Origin: an uncultured Bacteroidales bacterium
GTDB taxonomy: Bacteria > Bacteroidota > Bacteroidia > Bacteroidales > Muribaculaceae
Length of the DNA stretch: 20,302 bases
Reading direction: 5' to 3'
NCBI GenBank assembly: GCA_949123685.1
Contig: CASBHZ010000052.1
Location: 1 to 20,302 of the forward strand
Shown here piece by piece: positions 1-7,681 of the stretch; position 1 is the stretch's first letter, and each line of letters begins with the position of its first letter. The notes beneath the pieces were generated by a model. The model made no database searches and was not told where the DNA came from. It saw nothing but the letters and a program-made list of their open reading frames with translations. Position numbers and translations under genes: made by a program.

Positions 1-47
1 GAGATACTATCGCGTGACTGGAGTTCAGACGTGTGCTCTTCCGATCT
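1..47. other. Illumina TruSeq P7/index adapter (artefact)
   Basis: This is library adapter, not genome. Positions 14-47 match the reverse complement of the TruSeq index adapter (GTGACTGGAGTTCAGACGTG followed by TGCTCTTCCGATCT). Positions 1-5 (GAGAT) are the end of the P7 sequence, and 6-13 (ACTATCGC) are the 8-base index. The genomic sequence starts at 48, inside truA. The same adapter is inverted at the other end of the contig. Confidence 0.98.
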
Positions 48-413
48 CGCAAGGAACGGAGATTTCTCGAATGTTACGAAATATTTATATTCCCTTTCAG
101 TGGCATCAAATCTGGCATGGGCATCTGCGTCAACAGCTATAAGGTCTTCCAATGCAATATCCGGTCCGCAAAGCCGATTCAAGGAGAGCAGGAATTTCCC
201 CTTGTCAGTTATAGGTTCGGAATCGAAATGCGCATACATCACGCGTGCGTTTACACCTGTGTCTGTGCGTCCGGCTCCGACTATCGGCACTTGACGGCGC
301 AACACGGTAGAGAGTGCAGTCTCAATATTTGACTGCACGCTCACCGCGTTGGGTTGCGATTGCCATCCATGGAACGGCTTGCCGTTATATGACAATTTCA
401 GGAAATATCGCAT
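48..413 (-). CDS. truA: tRNA pseudouridine(38-40) synthase TruA, N-terminal part (cut by contig end)
   Basis: TruA isomerises uridines 38-40 of the tRNA anticodon stem to pseudouridine. Reading the minus strand from ATG at 413 gives 122 residues without a stop. It begins MRYFLKLSYNGKPFHGWQSQ, the usual TruA opening, and carries the catalytic-aspartate motif GAGRTDTGVNA at about residues 47-57 (the Asp of RTDTG) and the conserved HARFDAT stretch near residue 102. The family is about 250-270 residues, so roughly half is missing: the reading frame runs into adapter at 47. The start codon shares one base with the speA stop (TGATG at 415-411), which suggests translational coupling to speA. The frame and motifs leave little doubt about the family. 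Confidence 0.93.
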
Positions 414-2311
414 CAGTCCCTCTCGAGATATGTGATTCCATAGAGTCCGGAGCGGTAGTTGTTTAGGAACTGCCTTCCTTCCTCAGGTGTGATTATTCCC
501 TTTTTCATTGATGCTGTGACCCACGCTTCCAGATTGCGAACGAGTTTCTTCGGATTATATTCCACATAATCAAGTACATCCGCAACGGCTTCTCCGTCAA
601 TAATCTGGGCGATTTCATATCCGTCTTTTGTGAGCGCTATATGGACCGCATTCGTGTCTCCGAAAAGGTTATGAAGGTCACCGAGTATTTCCTGGTAAGC
701 ACCTACAAGGAAAACACCGAGGTAATATGGGTCTGATCCCTTCAGTTCATGAACGGGCAAGGAATATGCTGTTCCCTGCGGAGATACGAAATGGGAAATC
801 TTGCCATCGGAATCGCAGGTTACATCCTGTATTGTGCAATCTCTTGTCGGTTTCTCATCAAGACGGGTGATCGGCATTATGGGGAACATCTGGTCGATCG
901 CCCAAGAGTCGGGAAGAGACTGGAATAATGAGAAATTACAGAAATACTTTTCAGGGAGCATCCTTGCCACCTTACGCAATTCTTCCGGCGGATGTTTCAT
1001 GGAGCGGGTCATGTCTCTCACGTCACGAGCCACTGACCAGAAAAGTTTTTCAATCTGGGCGCGTGACCGCAGGGAAAGAAGTCCGAGACTGAAACGTTCG
1101 AGAGCCTCCTCTCGTATCTGAAGGGCGTCGTGCCAATCTTCAAACACGCTCTGAGGGTCAATCTTGTCCCATATATTATATAGTTCCAGGGCAAGTTCAT
1201 GCGGATCATCCTCCAATGTGTCATTTTCTGTCCATATCGGGAGACGTGCAGTCTCAAGAACCTGTATGATAAGCACTGAATGATGGGCAGTAAGCGACCT
1301 TCCGCTTTCAGTGATTATATTCGGTTGTGGAAGATTATTTTTTACACAGGCATCAACGAGGGATGATACGGAATCGTTTACATATTCCTGAATGGAATAG
1401 TTCATAGAGTTTTCGCCTGATGAAGACCGCGTGCCGTCATAATCCACTCCAAGACCGCCGCCTATGTCTACGAAATCAATTTTGAATCCCATCTTGGAAA
1501 GTTGCACATAGAATTGCATCGCTTCCCTGAGGGCATTCTTGATACGCCTGATCTTTGTTATCTGACTTCCGATGTGGAAATGAATTAGCTTGAGACAATC
1601 TGTCATCTTGTTTTTTTCAAGGAATGACAGGGCATCAAGCAGTTCGGAAGAGTTCAAACCGAATTTACTTACATCTCCTCCCGATTCTTCCCATTTCCCT
1701 GAGCCGGAAGACGTAAGTTTGATGCGTATACCGATATTCGGAGAAATGTTAAGGCGTTTTGAAACATCGGAGATGAGTTTGAGTTCGTTTAATTTCTCCA
1801 CCACCAAGAATATGCGGCGTCCCATCTTCTGCGCCAGAAGTGCAAGTTCTATATAATTCTCATCTTTGTAACCATTGCAGACAATGATGGAATTTTCATG
1901 GGTATTGACAGCCAACACGGCGTGTAATTCCGGCTTGGAACCGGCTTCAAGACCGATATTATACTTGTTGCCGTGGCTGACAATTTCTTCAACTACGGGA
2001 CGCATCTGATTCACCTTTATCGGATAGACGATAAAGTTCTTTCCTTCATATTGATATTCTTCTGCGGCTTTGTGAAAACAATTCGATATTTTACGGATCC
2101 TGTCGTCGAGAATATCCGGAAACCGGAGCAACAACGGAGCGTCGATGTCTCGAAGCTGCAACGTGTCCATCACTTCCTTCAAGTCGATAGAGGGGCCTCC
2201 CTCCTTAGGCGTGACTTGGGCGTGACCTTGCTCGTTGATGGAAAAATATTTGAGACCCCAGCCTGGAACATTATAAGTTTCTGCGGAATCTTCGATGCGC
2301 CATTTTCTCAT
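413..2311 (-). CDS. speA: biosynthetic arginine decarboxylase SpeA
   Basis: This PLP-dependent enzyme of the alanine-racemase-like fold III converts L-arginine to agmatine and CO2, the entry to putrescine and spermidine synthesis from arginine. The 632 residues match the usual SpeA length. Visible motifs are YPIKVNQ with the PLP lysine K99, HIGSQ (246-250), the glycine loop GGGLGVDYDG (284-293) that binds PLP phosphate, ESGRS (335-339), and DVTCDSDG with the likely catalytic cysteine C499. The ATG at 2311 gives the typical start, in which a WRIEDSAETY-like stretch follows within a few residues. The gene lies 76 bp after ssb and overlaps truA by one base. It is downstream of an ArgR-type regulator and an ArgC-like protein, so arginine-responsive control is possible but not shown. 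Identification is firm. Confidence 0.97.
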   Translation of the reverse strand: MRKWRIEDSAETYNVPGWGLKYFSINEQGHAQVTPKEGGPSIDLKEVMDTLQLRDIDAPLLLRFPDILDDRIRKISNCFHKAAEEYQYEGKNFIVYPIKVNQMRPVVEEIVSHGNKYNIGLEAGSKPELHAVLAVNTHENSIIVCNGYKDENYIELALLAQKMGRRIFLVVEKLNELKLISDVSKRLNISPNIGIRIKLTSSGSGKWEESGGDVSKFGLNSSELLDALSFLEKNKMTDCLKLIHFHIGSQITKIRRIKNALREAMQFYVQLSKMGFKIDFVDIGGGLGVDYDGTRSSSGENSMNYSIQEYVNDSVSSLVDACVKNNLPQPNIITESGRSLTAHHSVLIIQVLETARLPIWTENDTLEDDPHELALELYNIWDKIDPQSVFEDWHDALQIREEALERFSLGLLSLRSRAQIEKLFWSVARDVRDMTRSMKHPPEELRKVARMLPEKYFCNFSLFQSLPDSWAIDQMFPIMPITRLDEKPTRDCTIQDVTCDSDGKISHFVSPQGTAYSLPVHELKGSDPYYLGVFLVGAYQEILGDLHNLFGDTNAVHIALTKDGYEIAQIIDGEAVADVLDYVEYNPKKLVRNLEAWVTASMKKGIITPEEGRQFLNNYRSGLYGITYLERD

Positions 2312-2387
2312 TTCTTAAATGTCATTTTATTAGATAACAGCCGTATATGGCGACTGTATCTCTTTTTTAGTGTAATTTTAAAAAAAA

Positions 2388-2723
2388 TTAAGCTGTAAAT
2401 TCGTTTTTACGTCCAAGAAGCTCGAAGCGCTCTACAATAATTTCTGTTTTGCGCCGACGTATTTTCATGCGGTCTTCGTATTCTCTTGTCCGAAGTTTGC
2501 CTTCGACATAGAGCCGTGTGCCTTTACGTATGTATTTTTCCGCAATTTCAGCATTCTTACCTCCCATCACCAATGAATGCCATTCTGTCACTTCTGCAGT
2601 TGAATTGATGTAACGTTCGTTGGTGGCAAGCGACAAGAAAGCTACCGGATGATCTTTTTCCGGATACCTAATTTCCGGATCTGATCCTACATATCCGAGA
2701 AGAATAACTTTATTGACTGACAT
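2388..2723 (-). CDS. ssb: short single-stranded DNA-binding protein (SSB family) lacking the acidic tail
   Basis: This is an OB-fold protein of the SSB family, expected to coat single-stranded DNA. The sequence opens MSVNKVILLGYVGSDPEIRY, the standard SSB N-terminus, and continues with EWHSLVM (residues about 47-53) and AEKYIRKGTRLYVEGKLRTR (about 60-79), all SSB signatures. At 111 residues it consists of the OB domain only. There is no Gly/Pro-rich linker and no acidic C-terminal tip (DDDIPF type), which in housekeeping SSB recruits repair and replication proteins; the end is basic and neutral (GRKNEFTA). It is therefore probably a second, specialised SSB, with a full-length copy expected elsewhere. 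It starts 3 bp after the argC-like stop, so it belongs to that transcription unit. Confidence 0.88.
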   Translation of the reverse strand: MSVNKVILLGYVGSDPEIRYPEKDHPVAFLSLATNERYINSTAEVTEWHSLVMGGKNAEIAEKYIRKGTRLYVEGKLRTREYEDRMKIRRRKTEIIVERFELLGRKNEFTA

Positions 2724-2726
2724 ACT

Positions 2727-3641
2727 CTAAAAATCTGATGCCTTTAGGGCGAGTCCGGTTTTTTCATGCAACCCGAAAAGGAGATTCATAATATGCACCG
2801 CTTCTCCTGCTCCGCCACGCATTCGGGGATCCGCCACCGCCTCGATGTTCAGAGTGGTGTCGTTAGTTTTTTGAAGAGACAGCACGCATTTGTCTGTGCC
2901 GCATACTTCTTTCTCCGAAACTGAATGTGAAACCGGGAACGCGAAATTATGGTCATCATACATTTCATATATCTCATTAATCTGATCTATGGTGACAGGG
3001 CATGAGAGAGAAATATTTGCTCTCATGAAGCGTTTGCCTTCAGATTCAACAAATTCAATATCAAGGTTATTTGCAAAGCTTAATTGCGTCTGAGACAATG
3101 TGCTGATTATTTCTTTTTTTGCGTTTCCGTTATCAACGGAGAGTATGTCTTCGGGGGCATTGACTTTTACTTTAAGAGAATCGTTGAGTAGCATGTGTAA
3201 CGCCAATGGATATAATGCCGTCAGCACGACGGATGCCAAAGGGGAGGGGACTATGGCTGACACGGCGCCCCTTACTAATGATTTCCTGTTTATTTCTGGC
3301 AGCCCGTATACTATTCCGAGACGTTCCGTGTCAAGATTCGGTAAAGGACGCATGAGGATTGTCCGGATGTCGGGACGTGCAAGCTGCAATGCTGAAAACT
3401 CAGCAGCCGTCATGGAGTTTCCGCATACGAAAATCACGGAGCAATCCGGTGTCATGGAGAGTGGACCTGAGAAATTCATTCTCAATTCTCCGATAAGTCC
3501 ATGATGAACGGTTGTAACAGACAGCCCTTCACGTCCGGGAGCGGAAACCGTGGTTATAACCACCTCCGGATGATTCACCAGGATTCGCAGTAATTCTCCT
3601 GCTTCCGGGGCATCGGCACCCGTAATAGCTACTTTGATCAT
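2727..3641 (-). CDS. ArgC-like protein (N-acetyl-gamma-glutamyl-phosphate reductase homologue) without the catalytic cysteine
   Basis: The 304 residues align along their length with ArgC, the NADPH-dependent reductase of arginine biosynthesis. Shared landmarks are the AGELLRILVNHPEV stretch near the N-terminus, VYGLPEINR (111-119), the YPLA segment (144-147), and GGAGEAVHIMNLLFG (276-290). The active site is not kept. The NPGC motif that carries the nucleophilic cysteine reads VPSP (131-134), putting Pro134 at the cysteine position. The glycine-rich nucleotide loop lacks its middle glycine, and the STGAG and HxHxPE motifs cannot be found. The reading frame is intact, so this looks like a selected pseudoenzyme rather than a decaying gene. 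It starts 15 bp after argR and ends 3 bp before ssb. A role in sensing or regulating arginine metabolism is only a guess. Family assignment is firm; function is unknown. Confidence 0.85.
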   Translation of the reverse strand: MIKVAITGADAPEAGELLRILVNHPEVVITTVSAPGREGLSVTTVHHGLIGELRMNFSGPLSMTPDCSVIFVCGNSMTAAEFSALQLARPDIRTILMRPLPNLDTERLGIVYGLPEINRKSLVRGAVSAIVPSPLASVVLTALYPLALHMLLNDSLKVKVNAPEDILSVDNGNAKKEIISTLSQTQLSFANNLDIEFVESEGKRFMRANISLSCPVTIDQINEIYEMYDDHNFAFPVSHSVSEKEVCGTDKCVLSLQKTNDTTLNIEAVADPRMRGGAGEAVHIMNLLFGLHEKTGLALKASDF

Positions 3642-3656
3642 TTCCTTATTTTAGGT

Positions 3657-4154
3657 TTAGAATGATGGAATCTTCTGGTCAAGAGGCAAGAGCCGTGAGA
3701 AAATAGCCCTTGCCTTTTCATGACTCACATCTTCGCGTAATATCGCTATAATCGTATCTGATCCGGGTATAGTGCCGAGGATCTCGGGAGCGTTGCTCAT
3801 ATCGATGTCGTATGCAAGTCCTGCTGCATATCCGTTTCGAGTTTTTATCACAGCCACATTGTTTGAGAATGTGAGCGATATGACCCCGCTTTGATAGTTG
3901 GCGTTGATTGGTAACTGACCGCGGGCAAGGAGCTTATCCTTCAGGGAATTGCTATCGGGGAGGATATACATGTATCCCCCTCTGTCAGTAGGAATCTTAG
4001 TGGTCTTAAGCATCTTGAGGTCGCGTGAAAGCGTAGCCTGCGTCACTGTGTAGCCGGCTTCCTCAAGCAATCGGGCAAGTTCTTCCTGGCTACCGATGCA
4101 TTTGTTCTTAATAAGATCAACCATCAATTCCACTCTCTGCTTTCGATTCTTCAT
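3657..4154 (-). CDS. argR: ArgR-family arginine repressor with an altered ligand motif
   Basis: ArgR is a hexameric DNA-binding regulator that senses arginine and controls arginine synthesis or use. I chose the ATG at 4154 (165 residues, starting MKNRKQRVELMVDLIKNK), because the frame can extend to 4199 but the extra 15 residues do not look like ArgR. The N-terminal winged helix-turn-helix is clear (GSQEELARLLEE then TQATLSRDLK, residues about 21-45). The C-terminal core has NGYAAGLAYDID and ILGTIPGSDTI. In E. coli and Bacteroides ArgR the last motif is GTIAGDDTI, whose first aspartate contacts arginine; here it is serine, and the preceding Ala is Pro. Affinity or ligand may therefore differ. 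It heads the argR - argC-like - ssb - speA - truA run. Confidence 0.9.
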   Translation of the reverse strand: MKNRKQRVELMVDLIKNKCIGSQEELARLLEEAGYTVTQATLSRDLKMLKTTKIPTDRGGYMYILPDSNSLKDKLLARGQLPINANYQSGVISLTFSNNVAVIKTRNGYAAGLAYDIDMSNAPEILGTIPGSDTIIAILREDVSHEKARAIFSRLLPLDQKIPSF

Positions 4155-4277
4155 AAGACTATTTATAAATTGTGTGACAAAGAAGCCGTTAAAAAACAAA
4201 AGTGATCCTTATTTCCGACGGCTTCTAAGATACTCCAAAAGTTAATACATCTAAATTTAAATATACACTTACTGTTG

Positions 4278-4285
4278 CAAATATA
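4278..4285 (-). promoter_or_regulatory. possible Bacteroidota -7 box for argR operon
   Basis: On the minus strand this reads TATATTTG, followed by CAACAG, matching the Bacteroidota sigma-factor -7 consensus TAnnTTTG. It lies about 120 bp upstream of the argR ATG in an otherwise gene-free AT-rich spacer. I find no TTG-type -33 element at the usual 19-21 bp distance, so the call is tentative. Confidence 0.4.
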
Positions 4286-4313
4286 AATAAATTTTATGAA
4301 AAATCTATTATTT

Positions 4314-4337
4314 TTGAATAATTTTTTAATTATTCAA
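4314..4337. repeat. perfect 10-bp inverted repeat with 4-bp centre
   Basis: TTGAATAATT and AATTATTCAA flank TTTT, forming a perfect 24-bp palindromic element 5 bp downstream of the nuclease stop and upstream of argR. It may be a weak AT-rich terminator hairpin. It also contains the TGAAT and ATTCA half-sites of ARG boxes, but 12 bp lie between the halves instead of the 4 of a classical 18-bp box, so an ArgR operator is only a possibility. Confidence 0.4.
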
Positions 4338-4342
4338 TTTGC

Positions 4343-4957
4343 TCACTCTTCGTATGTGTGGTGCTCTAAAGTGTCGATTTGTGATTTCAGGCGTGCAGCT
4401 TCTTCATAATCTTCTCTTTCCGCAGCCTGTTGCATGCGCTTCCTTAGATCTTCCAATGATTTTTTTGAGATTTTTAAATTGCTGTCTTTATCAGTGTTTA
4501 GAGAGTCTGTTGTAGCAGGAGCCATAAGGTCCGGGTTCTTTTCTTGTTCATCTTGATCGAATCCTGCTTCGTCAAGCACTTCTGCAGATGTGTATATCGG
4601 TGCATCTGCGCGGATTGCAAGGGCGATGGCATCGGATGAACGGGAGTCTATGGTATGTATGTTCGTGCCGTCTGTGAAAATCAAGTCGGCAGCGAAGACT
4701 CCTGACGGCAGACGACGTATTTCAATCTCCTTTAGCCGGATTCCAAACTCTTCCATGAAATTCATCATCATATCGTGGGTGAGCGGACGCGGAGTGACAA
4801 CTTCCTGCAATTTGCATTCAATTGCCTGCGCTTCCGGATAACCGATTATAATCGGTATGCGTCGTGTGCCTCCTGCTTGACGGAGGATAACGGCGTATAC
4901 GCCTGATTCTATCTGATTGTAGGTTATACCTATCAATTCTAATCTATATCTTTCCAT
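4343..4957 (-). CDS. bifunctional nuclease family protein (DUF151) with C-terminal UvrB/UvrC motif
   Basis: This protein of 204 residues has two parts. Residues 1 to about 125 match the bifunctional nuclease (DUF151) domain: MERYRLELIGITYNQIESGV, then RRIPIIIGYPEAQAI, then LIFTDGTNIHTIDSRSSDAI, the family's conserved DSRPSDAIALA-like core. A charged linker with DEAGFDQDEQEKNPD follows. Residues about 165-195 form a UvrB/UvrC helical hairpin (LEDLRKRMQQAAEREDYEEA), a protein-interaction motif found in nucleotide excision repair and Clp-linked proteins. The DUF151 + UVR layout is common in Bacteroidota; DNase/RNase activity is known for plant and mycobacterial relatives but the physiological role is unclear. 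I chose the ATG at 4957 over the frame limit at 4999, because the latter adds 14 residues foreign to the family. mnmA ends 82 bp upstream. Confidence 0.88.
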   Translation of the reverse strand: MERYRLELIGITYNQIESGVYAVILRQAGGTRRIPIIIGYPEAQAIECKLQEVVTPRPLTHDMMMNFMEEFGIRLKEIEIRRLPSGVFAADLIFTDGTNIHTIDSRSSDAIALAIRADAPIYTSAEVLDEAGFDQDEQEKNPDLMAPATTDSLNTDKDSNLKISKKSLEDLRKRMQQAAEREDYEEAARLKSQIDTLEHHTYEE

Positions 4958-5039
4958 TTTTTTAAGATTATGGCAGAAGAAAACAAATGAATTAAACAAG
5001 TTCTGCGTATGGTTGTATAGCGTTTCAGAGGGTATCGTT

Positions 5040-6128
5040 TCAGAGTCGCTTTTTCCCTTTTGACGGAAGCGATATCATTCCGGAGCCGAGACATAGTTTG
5101 CGGTCGGGTGTATAAATGATTGCAAATTGTCCGGGCGCTATTCCCTGAATATCGGTTTCGGAATTGATGACATATGACCCGTCAGGATTCTTTAAAATCA
5201 TGCCGCTGTAAAATTCCGGGGAATGTCTGGTCTTAAAGGCTATTCCGGTTGAAATCTCCGATCCGTTGAAGGGGGACTCAGTGATCCAATGCATCTCTTC
5301 GATTGAAATGTCCCTGCCATATTGTTTGCGGGTGTCGAATCCGTTCGATACATATATAACGTTGTCTCGCACGTTTTTCTTTACAACATACCAGGGTCCG
5401 CCACTTAGTCCGAGCCCTTTGCGCTGTCCTATAGTGTAGAACCAGTATCCTTTATGTATGCCTATTTTCTTGCCGGTTTCTATTTCTATCACCGGTCCTT
5501 CTTTTGTACCCAGGTGACGTTCTATGAAATCTGAATAGTCTATTTTCCCGAGGAAACATATTCCCTGGGAGTCTTTCCTTGAGGCGTTAGGCAGTTTTGC
5601 TTCTGCCGCCCTCCGTCTAACTTCCGCTTTGGGAAGTTCACCGAGCGGGAATAGGAGGTGCGACAACTGTTCATATGAGATCTGCGCAAGGAAATCTGTC
5701 TGGTCTTTTACCGGGTCTGCCGCCGTTGCGAGGAAATATTTATCGTCTTTCTTCACAATTGATGCGTAGTGTCCTGTCGCTGTCTTGTCAAAGTCCTTGC
5801 CCCAACGCTCTTCGAAGAAACCGAACTTGATAAGCTTGTTGCACATCATGTCGGGATGAGGGGTCAGACCCTCCTTGACGGTGCGCAATGTATATGCCAT
5901 TACATGATCCCAATATTCTTCATGCAGGGAAACCACCTTTAGCGGAAGGTCATATTTCTTTGCAATGAGCGTGCACATCTCAATGTCTTCCTCAGCAGAG
6001 CAGTCTCCTTCTCCATTGTCCATGCCTATCCTTATGTAAAAGAGATGCAGGTCATGTCCTTGTCTGTAAAGAGTGTCAACAACCACTGCGCTGTCTACTC
6101 CTCCTGAAACCAATACTGCTATCTTCAT
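5040..6128 (-). CDS. mnmA: tRNA-specific 2-thiouridylase MnmA
   Basis: MnmA adenylates and then thiolates C2 of the wobble uridine (U34) in tRNA-Lys, -Glu and -Gln, taking sulfur from a relay that starts with cysteine desulfurase. The 362 residues fit the family. The PP-loop SGGVDS is at 8-13, the first catalytic cysteine is C96 in [13 protein letters not shown] is at 119-122, and the second cysteine is C191 in DSQGICFLG. The C-terminal half has [20 protein letters not shown] and a final beta-barrel with [13 protein letters not shown]. The ATG at 6128 overlaps the stop of the DoxX gene by 4 bp (ATGA), so the two are translated from one mRNA. Bacteroidota often have two MnmA paralogues; I cannot tell which this is. 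Confidence 0.95.
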   Translation of the reverse strand: MKIAVLVSGGVDSAVVVDTLYRQGHDLHLFYIRIGMDNGEGDCSAEEDIEMCTLIAKKYDLPLKVVSLHEEYWDHVMAYTLRTVKEGLTPHPDMMCNKLIKFGFFEERWGKDFDKTATGHYASIVKKDDKYFLATAADPVKDQTDFLAQISYEQLSHLLFPLGELPKAEVRRRAAEAKLPNASRKDSQGICFLGKIDYSDFIERHLGTKEGPVIEIETGKKIGIHKGYWFYTIGQRKGLGLSGGPWYVVKKNVRDNVIYVSNGFDTRKQYGRDISIEEMHWITESPFNGSEISTGIAFKTRHSPEFYSGMILKNPDGSYVINSETDIQGIAPGQFAIIYTPDRKLCLGSGMISLPSKGKKRL

Positions 6129-6619
6129 ACTTCCTCAAGTTCTGATTCACTGTGATTGTTGGTGTGTATGAAATGGAGCGACAAGAAATAATCTACAGAG
6201 ATCTTTCCCGGTCCAACAAGCATTATGAAGAAATATATGCCAAGAAACATGATGGGCACGTATCCCTGTTGTGACCAGCTCAGCATATACGGAGCTTCGT
6301 GCACGAGTTCATGGAGAATATAATATTCCGCCACTATCATCGCCACGAAAGGAGGTATGGTCATGATCCTTGTCATGAATCCTGCCATGATGAAGAACGA
6401 ACATCCGATTTCGATCGCTATCATCAATATGAGTATAGCTTTCGGATCAATTCCCATGATAGACGGGAAGATAGCCTCGGCTACATCGAAATTATATAAT
6501 TGCCGGATTCCGAACTGCATCATCATGATTCCCACGAAGAGGCGTAGGAAAAGCCGTCCCATGTTGGTGTAGGAATATCCGGTTGTGCGTATGTATATCT
6601 TTTTCAAAGAACTCATCAT
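6125..6619 (-). CDS. DoxX family integral membrane protein
   Basis: This is a 164-residue inner-membrane protein with four predicted transmembrane helices at about residues 20-40, 57-80, 85-105 and 118-138, the layout of the DoxX/DoxD family. Recognisable family features are the first-helix [20 protein letters not shown] and the [16 protein letters not shown] stretch. Members are linked to redox or respiratory functions in different species, but no specific substrate can be read here. Two adjacent start codons (6619 and 6616) are possible. The stop overlaps mnmA by 4 bp, indicating co-translation; the functional link between them is not obvious. Confidence 0.85.
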   Translation of the reverse strand: MMSSLKKIYIRTTGYSYTNMGRLFLRLFVGIMMMQFGIRQLYNFDVAEAIFPSIMGIDPKAILILMIAIEIGCSFFIMAGFMTRIMTIPPFVAMIVAEYYILHELVHEAPYMLSWSQQGYVPIMFLGIYFFIMLVGPGKISVDYFLSLHFIHTNNHSESELEEV

Positions 6620-6693
6620 AAGGCGAAGAATCTTACAGATATCGATTAATTTTTATTACTTATATATCACTTGTACGGTAAAGGATAATTCTT

Positions 6694-7608
6694 TTATTTT
6701 ACGGTGTCTTGTTGCAGGGCAAGTGCTTTTGCCTGATCCACGGTTATGTTTTTGGCAACTATCTTGCCGTCTTTACCGATGACATAAAAGGAAGGGGTGG
6801 CACGTATGTCGAGTATCTCCGACACATTGTCCGAACCTCCGACAACCCAGTTGGAGGGGTATTCGCCAAGCGTTGTCTGCCATCCCTCCAATGGATCGGG
6901 AACTATAAAGAGAACGTTTACCAGACCGCGGTCTACCAGCGATGTGAATTTCATGTCAGTTTCCATCTTTAGCTTGGCATGTCTGCAGTCATCACAGTCG
7001 GGATCTCCAAATTCAATTATGGTGAAGACTCCGATAGGCTGGAACTTGCCGGGATTTCCGGTAGGGGTGGTGAAATCGAAAGATGGAGGTATTTCCCCGA
7101 TCATTGAGTTCTTAAGCTGTGTCAGCTGTCGCTTATAGCGTATTTTCCGGGCATCTGATATTTTCTTGTTCTTTAAGAATGTTTCAACAAACTTGATATA
7201 GACCTCGTCGATCCATATTTTTGCGCGTTGCCCGTAAAGGCTTTCCTCAGCAGCTTTTGTGAATTGCAGCAGCAGAGTCGGGTTCTTTGAAATTTGAGAC
7301 AGCATATTGTCTACGGCTTTATCCACCTCAACCTTGTCTGCCCATTGCATTGGAAGTGTGAAAACCCTGAAGGCGTCGTTAAGTGCCGATTGATTCACAG
7401 CATCCTTCTTTTTGAAATCCATTTTATCCCAAAAATGCTGCATTAGCCAATTGCTTTTATCGGTAAGTGATACTATTTCTTCCGGAGCAACCGGATATTC
7501 GAATAATGGTTCTATCTCGATAATTTCTGCATTCAGGCGCACCGGAGACAATATCGTCATTATGAACGCCATGCTCAAAAGGGCACGTTGAAAATATTTT
7601 TTAATCAT
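6694..7608 (-). CDS. exported thioredoxin-like protein (DUF5106-type N-terminus, CDDC redox site)
   Basis: This 304-residue protein has a signal peptide (residues 1 to about 27, KKYFQRALLSMAFIMTIL core), so it acts in the periplasm or at the outer envelope. Residues about 30-170 are helical and resemble the DUF5106 region found in front of thioredoxin domains in Bacteroidales. Residues about 175-300 are thioredoxin-like: TIIEFGDPDCDDC with the redox pair C205/C208, and the cis-proline motif RATPSFYVI (P272). CDDC is an acidic variant of the CxxC site. There is no lipobox cysteine after the signal peptide, so it is probably soluble. Likely roles are disulfide exchange or cytochrome maturation (TlpA/ResA-like), but the substrate is unknown. 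It lies 73 bp after the esterase gene and 74 bp before DoxX, on the same strand. Confidence 0.8.
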   Translation of the reverse strand: MIKKYFQRALLSMAFIMTILSPVRLNAEIIEIEPLFEYPVAPEEIVSLTDKSNWLMQHFWDKMDFKKKDAVNQSALNDAFRVFTLPMQWADKVEVDKAVDNMLSQISKNPTLLLQFTKAAEESLYGQRAKIWIDEVYIKFVETFLKNKKISDARKIRYKRQLTQLKNSMIGEIPPSFDFTTPTGNPGKFQPIGVFTIIEFGDPDCDDCRHAKLKMETDMKFTSLVDRGLVNVLFIVPDPLEGWQTTLGEYPSNWVVGGSDNVSEILDIRATPSFYVIGKDGKIVAKNITVDQAKALALQQDTVK

Positions 7609-7681
7609 TTTGTCACTATATTTATATCATTAACGTTTGAACGTTTTTTTTATTTAGACAATGAGAGTGTTTTCATTGGGA

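Noticed and set aside
31..332. Two plus-strand ORFs near the left end
   Set aside because: They begin inside adapter and run antisense to truA, whose minus-strand frame has clear catalytic motifs.
2317..2387. Imperfect inverted repeat and T-rich stretch between ssb and speA as a terminator
   Set aside because: The U-tract lies on the wrong side of the stem for the minus-strand genes, and the stem is short with a mismatch.
4155..4199. N-terminal extension of ArgR to 4199
   Set aside because: The extra 15 residues are phenylalanine-rich and unlike ArgR; the ATG at 4154 gives the standard N-terminus.
7632..7645. Tandem AACGTT palindromes followed by T-tract
   Set aside because: The T-run is on the plus strand while both flanking genes are on the minus strand, and the repeat cannot form a stable hairpin with a 2-nt loop.
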